DNA of 64,000 nucleotides from a virus, in IMG/VR virus record IMGVR_UViG_3300025162_000021, positions 106,593-170,592 of that record; one strand, given 5' to 3'. Shown here piece by piece: positions 37,199-46,995 of this stretch. Position 1 is the stretch's first letter. Each line of letters opens with the position of its first letter. The notes under the pieces are model-generated. The model did not search any database. It was given only the letters and a program-made list of their open reading frames with translations, and had not been told where the DNA came from. A program made the position numbers and the translations under genes.

Positions 37199-39313
37199 AT
37201 GAAGCAATTTGATCAAGCCAGCATTCAAACCAGACTTGAAACCTTTCTTAAAGCACAGCCCGGATTTGCCCAGGTACTGAAGGACTCTGCAGTAGAAAGT
37301 GTTCTTTACTCCGTATCGGAGTCCGAGGCAGAACTAGCCCGTTACTTTGAGTACCTTTTTCAAGAATCGAAGTGGGAAACCGCTCAGAATGTATCCTCAC
37401 TTATTTCTGCAGGTAAATTCCTAGGATACTCTCCTAAACGTCAGATAAGTGCTATGGGAAATATTTATATATCCCATGATTCCTTATTGAGCCAAGCGGG
37501 AACCTCTCTCATATTTGATTCTTCTGATCTTGCAAATGCAGGCTTATCTTCTTACCCCAATACAAGCTTTCTTATTCCCGCTCTAACAGCCGTAGTGTCA
37601 TCCACAGGAATCCAATTCGTAACAATGTCTGACACCACGTATTATGGGCCAAATGACTTGTCTGGAAACGCAGCCTCAAAGTACGTAGAAGTACCAGTCA
37701 TACAAGGTATCATACGAACTTTCAGGACCACATCTGGAGCAACTAGCACTGCATTTGAATCTATTAAGATTCCTAATCCCGGGATCGAGGCCGCATACAC
37801 TTCCCTATCATCTCCGTTTTTTCAGGTGACCATATATCCCTCAGGAAACTCCAATCTAAATTATGCCTTGACCGAAGCTGCTGGAGATGTGGTCAGATAC
37901 TCTGATATTAGACTGGCATCCGAAACAGAGTATGCCTACGACATTACTACCTTAGACGATTACTCCGGAGTCATTATTCGATTCGGCGACGGGAATTCTG
38001 GTAGACTTCTGCCTCCAGGAGCTCTAGTAGCTGTTCGCTACTTGGAAACTTTAGGAACTAGTGGAAATCTTAATCAGAGATACTCCACAACGAGATTCGT
38101 AGTGCCCCTCTCCTCCACTCAAACTTTCTATGTTACCAATCTAGATCCTATTTTAGGTGGATTAGGTAATGAGGGCATTGAAGAAATAAGAGTCAACGCT
38201 CCTAACGAGTATCTCATAGGTGGAAGCGTCATTACTACTGCTGACTACAAAGCCACCTTGAAACAAATTCCTAATATCCTAAAATCAAATGCTTACGCAG
38301 GAGATTATACGGGGTCTGATAGTATAACTAGAAGAGTTATCTACTTGACAGCTTTGGATTCCACACAGAATATTCCAGACGCAGCTACGTTAAATCAGAA
38401 TATTTTAAATATTATTCTCGATAATAAATCTCCTTTGGATTTACTACAAGTTATAGACCCCAGTATCATAGAGTTAAAGCTACAAGCCAAAATAACATCT
38501 TCTGCTGATCAAGCATCCTTTTCTAATTTAGCAACAACTTTGGAAACAAGCACACTTAATTCCTTCGGAGTTCCTGCCTTTGATTTCACAAAGAGCTTCT
38601 ATTCCTCTGATTTTATTACCTTGTTGAAGAACAATAAGACAGTACAGCAAGTATCACCCCTCCTCGAATCCGTTATAAATATCAAACCCAGTACCTTCCT
38701 TTCATCAGGAACTCACCCAGGATACTACTTCACTAACTTCACTTTTAATCCTATTCTGAGTCCTTTGTTAGATTTAAGTGGAACACGAAGCGACGGATAC
38801 TGTTTAAAAATTAATATAATCTTTAATTGCGTAGCCTGCGAAGGTAGTAGTAGAACTTTAATGGTTAGACAGGATCCGCTGCATCCTGGAGTTCCCATAG
38901 ATATGCAAGCTTATTCTGCAGGAACTCATGGAGGACTCGTCCTTAAACAGTACGCGCACATCTCAAGTATAACAGACCAGAGTTTCATAACAAATTCAAT
39001 TGACACTTCAATAGTCCCTGAAATATTGTCATCTGCAGGCGCAACATACATTCCATTCCTTCTAGACTTTACTTACTCCAATTTATCTAATTCTAGTAAC
39101 TTAGGGCATGGAACTTTATACATTCCTCTCTACAAGAGCGACGGCACTTTGTATGCCGGCTTCACTTCTTTAGATTCTGTAACCTTGGATGAAACCATAA
39201 CAGTGGAAATCATAGCTCAGCCAAGCTCAGCAAATATTACGCCTCAGAATGAAAATGAATTTATAAAAGTAGGAACAAATGACGTTAGCGTTGAGGTGTA
39301 TACAACACTATGA
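37199..39313 (+). CDS. Baseplate wedge protein, gp6/J-like
   Basis: 704 residues, directly after gp25-like. It has an N-terminal helical part (VLYSVSESEAELARYFEYLF), a strand-rich central region including DYSGVIIRFGDGNSGRLLPP and the typical GDGxxGxxPP-like turn of baseplate J proteins, then GGSVITTADYKATLKQIPNI and a C-terminal strand domain. It forms the inner ring of the baseplate. No Shine-Dalgarno beyond GAGG is seen; four-base coupling to neighbours is tight. Family by motif and gene order. Confidence 0.8.
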   Translation: MKQFDQASIQTRLETFLKAQPGFAQVLKDSAVESVLYSVSESEAELARYFEYLFQESKWETAQNVSSLISAGKFLGYSPKRQISAMGNIYISHDSLLSQAGTSLIFDSSDLANAGLSSYPNTSFLIPALTAVVSSTGIQFVTMSDTTYYGPNDLSGNAASKYVEVPVIQGIIRTFRTTSGATSTAFESIKIPNPGIEAAYTSLSSPFFQVTIYPSGNSNLNYALTEAAGDVVRYSDIRLASETEYAYDITTLDDYSGVIIRFGDGNSGRLLPPGALVAVRYLETLGTSGNLNQRYSTTRFVVPLSSTQTFYVTNLDPILGGLGNEGIEEIRVNAPNEYLIGGSVITTADYKATLKQIPNILKSNAYAGDYTGSDSITRRVIYLTALDSTQNIPDAATLNQNILNIILDNKSPLDLLQVIDPSIIELKLQAKITSSADQASFSNLATTLETSTLNSFGVPAFDFTKSFYSSDFITLLKNNKTVQQVSPLLESVINIKPSTFLSSGTHPGYYFTNFTFNPILSPLLDLSGTRSDGYCLKINIIFNCVACEGSSRTLMVRQDPLHPGVPIDMQAYSAGTHGGLVLKQYAHISSITDQSFITNSIDTSIVPEILSSAGATYIPFLLDFTYSNLSNSSNLGHGTLYIPLYKSDGTLYAGFTSLDSVTLDETITVEIIAQPSSANITPQNENEFIKVGTNDVSVEVYTTL

Positions 39314-42300
39314 GTAATTACGTTTGGTTAGAACCTAATAGTCTTTACGTCCCTGTAATCTCCGGTAGCGTTAATATTGCTAACACGTCTAGCATTGCCT
39401 GGACCCTAACTCTTACTATGGCCAACGCAACTGTTTATAATTTAGGCATTGCTGCTGCCTCTACTGGAGCCGGTATTGTATCTCAAATAAATAGCGCTCT
39501 AAGTGGAGCTTTATTAAATAAGTATATTGCGGCCTCTCTTACTGCAACAACTAATCATTTAACTTTTACAGGGACTACCTTAGGTTTAGTAGATAGTATT
39601 TATGGCTATGACCCGGTGACTACAATATCCACTGGTATAACTTTAACGGGAACAAACTTAAGTGCTTTGATGGATAATACTCCTGGTCCGTGGTTGTTAT
39701 ATGGTATTGCTACAGCTACGGATATAGAATTGTACTCCGTAGATGTCGTGGATGATAACACAAGGAACTTTACGACAGGCTTCGAATTCTACCCCACTAT
39801 AAAAGGACCCGTCGAGAATCTGCACTCAATAATGCAAACTACGTTTTATAAACAATTGATGGATTCTTTTAGAGAAGAATATCAGACATTCATAGATTAT
39901 GTTCAACAATTGGGATCTTTATTTAAATTAGAGAACTTCCTGGGCGACTTAAATGAATTCAATTCTCGAACAGGAAATATATCAAATTATATGGCTTTCG
40001 AAGTTCCGCTAGCTTTAAAAAATTACTTCCTTGATATAACTAGAGGTAATAATTGGGTAAGAGGTATCTTAGAATCTTTAGGCAAGCAAAGACAATGGGC
40101 CGGAAGTTCTTTAGCATACAGAATGCTACCGCATCTTCTTTTTAAGAGAGGATCTTATTTCTTAAAGTCAGTATATCCTACGGTAGCAGGATCATTGTAT
40201 AGTGGTCAATCCTTCAAATATATTAATGGCGGAACGATTCCTAGAATTCTGCCTGGCACAGTGGACTCCATATACCCTACAAGCTCTACTATCTTTGGAT
40301 GGCAAGATTTTAACATACTGCCTCCTAGTTATTATAAGTTCGATACGTTACATAAATTTGATGAGTGGGTAAATCCACCTACGAATACTGTTCATAGTAA
40401 ATTCGATACTGGTTTACCTATTCTCGACGCCGGCAAAGGACTTTTGGTTGAGTTAACTTTGGACGAAATTTTAACGCACTATAATACTATAGCCACACAT
40501 AGTTGTCTGATGGATTTACCTTGGTTAACTACGCTCGGTAACTTGACAGAAACTGTTGCCAGAGCCTCTGATAGAATATCCATAGGATCTCAGTTGAATC
40601 TCGTAGCATTAAACACAGGTTACTACAATCAAGCTGGCGATAATGCAACTTATACTCACCCCAATATTCAGGCTAACTTTAGACAATTTAGAAGCAACTA
40701 CTCTCCTTCAAGCGCTTCGTATGTAAAAGTAGGTACGGGAACTCTCAGTTCCCCTACCCAGTATTCCTCTACATTGAAAGATAATTCAAGCCAGGGGAAT
40801 AACGGAACTTTAGTGGGGATGTCATCTGCTTCTATAGTGCCCAGAGGAGCCAATGCCTGCCTATATAGCCCAGGAGGGAAAAAAGTTACGTTGCCTGCTG
40901 CTCTCAATAGAACCACGGCTTCTGCCTGGTCCGTGAGTATTTGGTTAAAAACAAACGCTTTAGGAAGCTTGCAATTCTTTCTCGGAGGAGCAGGAGACGG
41001 GTCTCATGGGGCTCTCTTAATAGATGCCTCCGGAGTTTTAAAATTCAGAGCAACAGGGGGAACTTACGCAACTCTCGGACCTCCAGTCACGGCACTGACC
41101 TGGAATCATGTTGTTGTGAATTGCGATGCAGCCGGGAATATGACGGGGTATTTAAATGGGACGCTTGGATCTACAGTCGCCGTAGGGACTACTGATACGA
41201 TATTTACTACACTATTTCAAGGATACCTCAGCGGCACACTATATGAATTCATAGGATACTTAGACGAATTTAGATTATACAACAGAGTTCTGACATCCGC
41301 TGAGATAACTTCTCTGTATGCTATGTCTGACTTTACTTCGTCCGGAAATGGTCTCTTGGCGTGGTACTCAATGGATTTTGTCCCCACTGATATTGCAGCT
41401 CCAAAATTGAAGGCGGGTGTCGGCTCCTATGATACCTTTATAAACGGCCAGTTCTTAGGGATAACACCAGTAGTACATTCATTACAGTCAACTTTAGCCA
41501 TAACATCCCCTGTAACTTTGAATCCCAATTATTTCATAGGAGATAAAACCACAACTCCTCCTCAGACTACTATAGATCTCAATGGAAAAAATTTGTCCCC
41601 AGGCACACTGTCAGCAACTATAACCTTCAGCACGGGAACTACAACTCCAGGAAATATTATACCTCGAAGACTGGTGGTAGGAGAGAAACTCAACGTAGCT
41701 TTAAGCTTATATGATCCTGTGATATCTTTATACGCTCAAACAGTTCCTCTTGTATCGGTGGCTTGGTCCTCTCCAACTGTATACAATGTTGGCGACGAAG
41801 TAGTATATTCTCCCACAGGAGTTTACTATACCTGCCTCATATACCATACATCCGGAACCTTTGCAACAGATTTGACAACTCACAAGTACTGGACAGAGTC
41901 TACCTGGTGGCCAACTCCATTTAGAAATTTCACGGATTATATCCAGACAACTGCTGATTATACCTTACCTACAGAAAATTATATGCCATATATCTCTGGA
42001 GCAGGTCTAGATTTTCTTACGCTCTCAGGTAAATATGACTCTAATGGAAATAATCCGGTTGTGTACTTAGATAGAGCAAACGGTCTTTTGTATCTATCAA
42101 TGCGTATCAGTTCTGACGGCGCTTTTCAAAATTTCGTCGCTATAGGTGGACCTAATTACGGAGACACATATCAATATAACGCCTCATTTTCATACTATTT
42201 AAATAGCAATAATAAAGGACAACATGTGGCTTTGACTGAGATCGGCCTATTTGATGTAAATGACAACATGATGGCTTACGGAACCTTTCCACCTATCATA

Positions 42301-42351
42301 TATGATTCTTATGTAAATCATTTATCCACGAATTTATTCTTGCAGATGTAA
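39310..42351 (+). CDS. Large baseplate/tail protein with LamG-type insertion
   Basis: 1013 residues. Residues about 150-440 are helical and alpha/beta, like gp7-type wedge proteins (SFREEYQTFIDYVQQLGSLF, WVRGILESLGKQRQW). Residues about 485-690 form a concanavalin/LamG-type sandwich (LKDNSSQGNNGTLVG, AWSVSIWLKTN, WNHVVVNCDAAGNMTGYLNG, IGYLDEFRLYNRVLTSAEIT). Such domains bind sugars. The C-terminal third is strand-rich and ends in a membrane-free surface domain. It probably couples the wedge to the fibres and may touch the cell surface. Confidence 0.7.
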   Translation: MSNYVWLEPNSLYVPVISGSVNIANTSSIAWTLTLTMANATVYNLGIAAASTGAGIVSQINSALSGALLNKYIAASLTATTNHLTFTGTTLGLVDSIYGYDPVTTISTGITLTGTNLSALMDNTPGPWLLYGIATATDIELYSVDVVDDNTRNFTTGFEFYPTIKGPVENLHSIMQTTFYKQLMDSFREEYQTFIDYVQQLGSLFKLENFLGDLNEFNSRTGNISNYMAFEVPLALKNYFLDITRGNNWVRGILESLGKQRQWAGSSLAYRMLPHLLFKRGSYFLKSVYPTVAGSLYSGQSFKYINGGTIPRILPGTVDSIYPTSSTIFGWQDFNILPPSYYKFDTLHKFDEWVNPPTNTVHSKFDTGLPILDAGKGLLVELTLDEILTHYNTIATHSCLMDLPWLTTLGNLTETVARASDRISIGSQLNLVALNTGYYNQAGDNATYTHPNIQANFRQFRSNYSPSSASYVKVGTGTLSSPTQYSSTLKDNSSQGNNGTLVGMSSASIVPRGANACLYSPGGKKVTLPAALNRTTASAWSVSIWLKTNALGSLQFFLGGAGDGSHGALLIDASGVLKFRATGGTYATLGPPVTALTWNHVVVNCDAAGNMTGYLNGTLGSTVAVGTTDTIFTTLFQGYLSGTLYEFIGYLDEFRLYNRVLTSAEITSLYAMSDFTSSGNGLLAWYSMDFVPTDIAAPKLKAGVGSYDTFINGQFLGITPVVHSLQSTLAITSPVTLNPNYFIGDKTTTPPQTTIDLNGKNLSPGTLSATITFSTGTTTPGNIIPRRLVVGEKLNVALSLYDPVISLYAQTVPLVSVAWSSPTVYNVGDEVVYSPTGVYYTCLIYHTSGTFATDLTTHKYWTESTWWPTPFRNFTDYIQTTADYTLPTENYMPYISGAGLDFLTLSGKYDSNGNNPVVYLDRANGLLYLSMRISSDGAFQNFVAIGGPNYGDTYQYNASFSYYLNSNNKGQHVALTEIGLFDVNDNMMAYGTFPPIIYDSYVNHLSTNLFLQM

Positions 42352-42361
42352 AGGAACAAAG

Positions 42362-44002
42362 ATGCCCACATATACAACTAATCTAGGCTCTCAGCAAGTA
42401 ACCATATCATACCAGGAAGACATCACCGCTATAAATGCAAACCAATTATTCTTGGGTATGTCCCCGAAGGCAGATTCCTCTGGGCTTCCAAAATCTTTTG
42501 TACCAGCCTCAAGTATATCTGTGACAGTAGATACATCTAATATTAATGTCAGTATAAATGCTGGAACGACAATGATGTTCTTTAATACTGTCTCCTCCCA
42601 GCCCTTCTTGACAAAAGTATATCTCAATTCAACGGCCACTTTAACTTTATCTAAAACCAATTATCTAGGTCAAGGCCCAATGAATATTTCGTCGGCAATA
42701 AATATTCTTGCCGACTGGGGATACTCCTCGGTTGATTCTACTGCCCATTATGCGGGATTCAGTGCTGTAGATGATGCTACAGCCGTGACAAGCATTTTAG
42801 CCGGCCAAGTTCTTCTCGGTAGATTTTTGAATCAAGGCGCTATGGTAGCAGACTATGTGGCGAATGGAATATCAAGCACATTAAATGTTTACCGAGCAGA
42901 CTATTCAACAGTTGTCGGATTAAATACAGTAACTAATTCTAATGTTTCCCTACAGAATCTAAGGCCAGAGTTCAGAGGCGACGGAGCCGGGATTAATTTA
43001 ACAGCCGGTAATCTCTGGATATCAGATACTGTATGCTATTGGGCAGCAACAGGCAATCAGAGTTACGCTACTTTAATACCCCCTCCTCCAAAACTGGGAG
43101 GAGCTGGAACTTACCAAGTAGACTTACTCAGACTTTACCTGGATGAAACTTCCAGTACTTACTTTACCGCTGGGTGGTCTTCAAACGTAATTACCACAGG
43201 GAATACTTGGAACTTTGATTCTATGAATTTCTCTAGGGACGCTCTCATGTCATTTCTGAGCGGACAAGAGTTGAGTACATCCATAAGATATGGAATGATA
43301 GGAATAACACAATTCTCTGCTGTCGGTACAGCAATAACTGCAACCTCTGCCGCAGGATCAACATATACAGTAGGTGACTCTATTATATTGTCAGGATTCG
43401 TAGGCACAGAGCAGATCAAGCTTAATGGGCTATCTACGACTATTACTGCTGTCGGTACAGGAACATTTTCATTCGTAGCTGGATCTTCTCTGGCAACTAA
43501 TACATACACAACAGGAATGGGTGGATGCCTAAGATTGATGTCGGGTGGTACTATAGGAATAACTAATTACACCGTTTCTTCCACGGGAATCACAGTAACT
43601 GCTAATACTCCTTCTAATGAAGTATCAGTAGGAGATGTAATTACTATATCAGGAGCAGTGGGAACAGAGCAGGCCAAACTAAATGGCGTATGGTCCGTAA
43701 CCGCTACCGGAACTAATACTTTCACCTTCTTAGTTAATACTCAGGTGACCTCAGGAACCTACAACTCTGCTTTAGGTACTTGTGTTAAATCAGTTCCTCT
43801 TGTTTCTGGGCCAGGGTATACTGTTCTCGTCGAAGTGAGATCGTGTAACAGTAACCCGGGCTCGGGTGATTACTTCATACCTGGAGTATGGCCTCAGAAT
43901 ACTTATGCCCCTGAAACTTTTACGCCCCGCATAGGGGAAGTAGAGCGATTAGCTAAATTCAAACTGCCAGCATACGCCGGCATCACTACACAAGGAGCAT
44001 AA
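42362..44002 (+). CDS. Tail fibre/baseplate-associated protein with duplicated domain
   Basis: 546 residues, rich in Thr/Ser/Gly/Ala. Residues about 315-380 (ITQFSAVGTAITATSAAGST, GDSIILSGFVGTEQIKLNG) and 395-470 (ITNYTVSSTGITVTANTPSN, GDVITISGAVGTEQAKLNG) are two copies of one beta domain. The N-terminal 270 residues are strand-rich. It is likely a fibre or fibre connector. AGGAAC is the only ribosome-like site. Confidence 0.65.
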   Translation: MPTYTTNLGSQQVTISYQEDITAINANQLFLGMSPKADSSGLPKSFVPASSISVTVDTSNINVSINAGTTMMFFNTVSSQPFLTKVYLNSTATLTLSKTNYLGQGPMNISSAINILADWGYSSVDSTAHYAGFSAVDDATAVTSILAGQVLLGRFLNQGAMVADYVANGISSTLNVYRADYSTVVGLNTVTNSNVSLQNLRPEFRGDGAGINLTAGNLWISDTVCYWAATGNQSYATLIPPPPKLGGAGTYQVDLLRLYLDETSSTYFTAGWSSNVITTGNTWNFDSMNFSRDALMSFLSGQELSTSIRYGMIGITQFSAVGTAITATSAAGSTYTVGDSIILSGFVGTEQIKLNGLSTTITAVGTGTFSFVAGSSLATNTYTTGMGGCLRLMSGGTIGITNYTVSSTGITVTANTPSNEVSVGDVITISGAVGTEQAKLNGVWSVTATGTNTFTFLVNTQVTSGTYNSALGTCVKSVPLVSGPGYTVLVEVRSCNSNPGSGDYFIPGVWPQNTYAPETFTPRIGEVERLAKFKLPAYAGITTQGA

Positions 44003-44008
44003 TTAATC

Positions 44009-44941
44009 ATGTCAAACCCCACTCCGATATGGAAATATACTTGGAACACGTCAGGATATGAGCCCGTAGCTGTAACTCTCAATACCCTAAACAATCAGAT
44101 ATCTGATGTTATAAAACTACCTCACTCCTTTTTTAAACAAGAAGGTTTCCAGGCATCGTACTTAACATCAGAGGGATTTTATGCTCCTTTGTCAGTGGGA
44201 GTGGAGGATTCTTTATCTAGAGTAGATATTCTTTTATTCGGATTAGAGTCGGAATTATCTAGACTAGCGGGAGCCCAGATTTATTCTCGAATAAAACTTA
44301 ATTCTCCTTTAGCTATAAACGCTAGCTTACAGATTTCCGTAGTGTATGTAGCAGACGCATTTGATCCCGCTGAATTTAATCAATCTCTAAACCAAGAAGC
44401 GAACGTTACTCATAAATCATTAACGGTATCTGACAGAATTATGACTTCGGAAATGGTAGCCGATAGTGCAGAGGTAGACGAATTTATCGGAAGCTTCGGG
44501 AAAATAAACGCCACAGAGATTAATTTCATAAGTGGTAAGGCCTCTTTCGCAGGAGCACAGTTCTCGGAAGAAGGATGTTCAATACCAGGTTCTAAGTGGT
44601 CTTTTGGTACCATTAATTTACGAGCCAATCAGTACGGAAGATTGACAGTCGAAGACCCTAATAATCATATATTTAAACCTTACGTTACTCTAGAGGAGAT
44701 GAAAGACACTTCGTATATTCCTGTCGTTACAGCCAATAATCCTACTTCTTTGGCAGACAGTGGATTCATGTCGGTGGACTTGGATAATAAAAGAATATAT
44801 GTAAACTCTATGCAAGTTAATCAAATTGTGTTGAGCGACGGAACATCTGGAATAGAGTTTACTAAAGCTTTACTAGTATCTCTTTTGGATAGAATAGCTT
44901 CTTTAGAACAGAAAGTCTTAGCTCTAGAGTCTAAGCAATAA
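44009..44941 (+). CDS. Virion protein, fibre or baseplate adaptor, 310 aa
   Basis: 310 residues. N-terminal strands then NVTHKSLTVSDRIMTSEMVA, and the middle FGKINATEINFISGKASFAG resembles short trimeric fibre repeats. It ends in a coiled coil (LLDRIASLEQKVLALESKQ), a common trimerisation or capping end. Seven bases separate it from the previous gene. It may connect the baseplate to the long fibres that follow. Confidence 0.6.
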   Translation: MSNPTPIWKYTWNTSGYEPVAVTLNTLNNQISDVIKLPHSFFKQEGFQASYLTSEGFYAPLSVGVEDSLSRVDILLFGLESELSRLAGAQIYSRIKLNSPLAINASLQISVVYVADAFDPAEFNQSLNQEANVTHKSLTVSDRIMTSEMVADSAEVDEFIGSFGKINATEINFISGKASFAGAQFSEEGCSIPGSKWSFGTINLRANQYGRLTVEDPNNHIFKPYVTLEEMKDTSYIPVVTANNPTSLADSGFMSVDLDNKRIYVNSMQVNQIVLSDGTSGIEFTKALLVSLLDRIASLEQKVLALESKQ

Positions 44942-44954
44942 AAAAGGATAGCGT

Positions 44955-46976
44955 ATGAGCTTATTATACTCCGACTTAAAAGTCCCAACATCCGCCTACA
45001 ATCTAGATACTCCTACCACCTTAACCATAAGTGGTACTACAGTATCCAGAGCCACTATGGCAGGCACTGTAGCTTCTACTCCCCCTTTAACAGGGCAACA
45101 AATACACGATAACTTTTTAGTTGTTGCCTATGGAGTCAAGGCCGTAGAAACTCGAGCCACTGCCTTGGAAGCTTTGGGGCAAGTAACAGGGGCGGCTGCA
45201 ACTGGATATTTAAAGTATAATGGCTTAGTGGATCTCGATGGAGCTATGTTCGGGGGATCTCCTTGGTCAGTCACAGGTTCAGTCGCTATAACTGGGGGCG
45301 CTCTTACTGTAGCTTCTGCTTTAAGTACCCAAGTTCAAGTGAACGGAGGTACTGTACTTGCCACCTTATACTTGCCTGCAGCTACGTACTCAAGTACGGC
45401 AAACTATATTTCTAGTATATGGCTCAAAGGATCCTCAGTAAGCGTGACGGACGCCAATACCTTTACGATGACAGGAACTGTAAACTTATCTGGCGTAACA
45501 AAGACGGCCGGCTGGACTTTTACTGTATCTGTGAACGGCGGCGTTGCTACTACAGTGACTGTTACACTTTCGTCAGGCAGTGGAGCTACTAATATTGCCT
45601 CGGATATTCAATCGGCTATCACCGCCGCAGGAGCTGGAGTTAGTTCCTATCTATCGTGCGCTGCTTCAACAAACTTTATTAAGTTTACCGGTGCTGGAGG
45701 GGCGTATACAGTATCTATAGCGGGTACTGGAACTATACAAACAGTTATCAATGGAATAGCCGGGCCTTGGAACCTCTGGGACTTATCCTCTAGAATAACA
45801 TTCTCAAATCCCTCAGCGAATTATGTGGCGATAAGCGGTTATGCTACGGTATCCTCTAACTTCATATTCACCAAGCCTGGCTCTAATGATTTGATGACAG
45901 CAATAGGTACTGTGGCTGGAATGGGATTCGTAGGAAATGTCACGCCGACAATTTATCATACTGTGAGGCTTGTTTCCTCCTCCACGAATCTAAACTTCAA
46001 AGCTAACTTATACGCGCCTTCGATAACTACGAATACGCTAACAATATCTTCTTTGGCTATTACAGGCGGTCTCGCAGTAACCGGAAACGTTGTAGTAACA
46101 GGCGCAATATCTGCTACAACGGATATATCCGCTTCAGGCAACGTAACTGTAGGAGCATCTGTTTCTACTACTACACAGGTAACAGGATTATTTAAAGTCA
46201 AGTACCCCGGTTTCAACAATATTATTTCTGCAGACGCTTCTGGAAACTTAATTGTCGTAGATATATACGCAGCAGCAACGTATGGTTCCTTTATTGTTCA
46301 GCCTGGTTACTGGGGAGCCTTACCTTCATTATCTGTAGACGCTGCCGGAACTTTGAATGTTGGAAGCATAGGTGGGGTACCTGCAATGACAGTAAATGGT
46401 GCTGGATTACTGAAGACTAAAAATATTCAAGTCTTATCAGCTACTCCCTTAGCGGGAACTTCTTGCTTATTTCTCGCCACATCATACGCTGGTGCGGGAT
46501 GGGCCGGGAGCTCTGATATCTTAGGATACTCTGGAGGTATTAAAGCAAATACCTTAGCTTCTGTATCTAACGCAACCTTCGGGGGCGTAACTACTCTTGG
46601 CGGTGGTTTAGTAGCGGCTACTCTTGGCACAGCTACTACTGGCACGACTCTCATTGTTGACGGCTCAGGAAATATTAGACCAACAAGTTCTGATATTCGA
46701 TTAAAGAAGAATATACAGCCTATCAATTATGGGCTGAAAGACTTATTAAATATCCGCGGAGTAACCTTTAATTGGAAAGATCCTACTGAAGGGCAGGAAA
46801 CTTTAAGGAACTTGGGTTTTATTGCTCAGGAAGTTAGAGAGATATTCCCTGAAGTAGTATTCGGAGATGAAAGTAAAGAGATGCTTTCTATTAACGCTAC
46901 TTACCTCATTCCCGTCATTGTCGAGGCAATAAAAACACTAAATAATAAGATTGAAGAGCTAAAAAGCCTTCAGTAA
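44955..46976 (+). CDS. Tail fibre with C-terminal S74 chaperone domain
   Basis: 673 residues. AAAGGA lies upstream of the ATG. The main part is Thr/Ser/Gly-rich repeats of a trimeric fibre. Residues about 578-673 (SSDIRLKKNIQPI, LLNIRGVTFNWKD, GFIAQEVREIFPEVV) are the S74 intramolecular chaperone, whose S-D-x-R-x-K motif is the self-cleavage signature. It assists trimer folding and is then released. The end is a short coiled coil (LNNKIEELKSLQ). It is the first of two S74 fibres. Confidence 0.85.
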   Translation: MSLLYSDLKVPTSAYNLDTPTTLTISGTTVSRATMAGTVASTPPLTGQQIHDNFLVVAYGVKAVETRATALEALGQVTGAAATGYLKYNGLVDLDGAMFGGSPWSVTGSVAITGGALTVASALSTQVQVNGGTVLATLYLPAATYSSTANYISSIWLKGSSVSVTDANTFTMTGTVNLSGVTKTAGWTFTVSVNGGVATTVTVTLSSGSGATNIASDIQSAITAAGAGVSSYLSCAASTNFIKFTGAGGAYTVSIAGTGTIQTVINGIAGPWNLWDLSSRITFSNPSANYVAISGYATVSSNFIFTKPGSNDLMTAIGTVAGMGFVGNVTPTIYHTVRLVSSSTNLNFKANLYAPSITTNTLTISSLAITGGLAVTGNVVVTGAISATTDISASGNVTVGASVSTTTQVTGLFKVKYPGFNNIISADASGNLIVVDIYAAATYGSFIVQPGYWGALPSLSVDAAGTLNVGSIGGVPAMTVNGAGLLKTKNIQVLSATPLAGTSCLFLATSYAGAGWAGSSDILGYSGGIKANTLASVSNATFGGVTTLGGGLVAATLGTATTGTTLIVDGSGNIRPTSSDIRLKKNIQPINYGLKDLLNIRGVTFNWKDPTEGQETLRNLGFIAQEVREIFPEVVFGDESKEMLSINATYLIPVIVEAIKTLNNKIEELKSLQ

Positions 46977-46995
46977 GTAACACATCGGAGATATA

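Noticed and set aside
46427-46726. Minus-strand ORFs inside the fibre genes, with Val/Pro/Ala-rich products (also at 45956, 49710, 50040, 50367, 51570, 51780)
   Set aside because: They mirror Gly/Thr/Ala-rich fibre codons on the other strand, have no ribosome sites and no protein-like composition.
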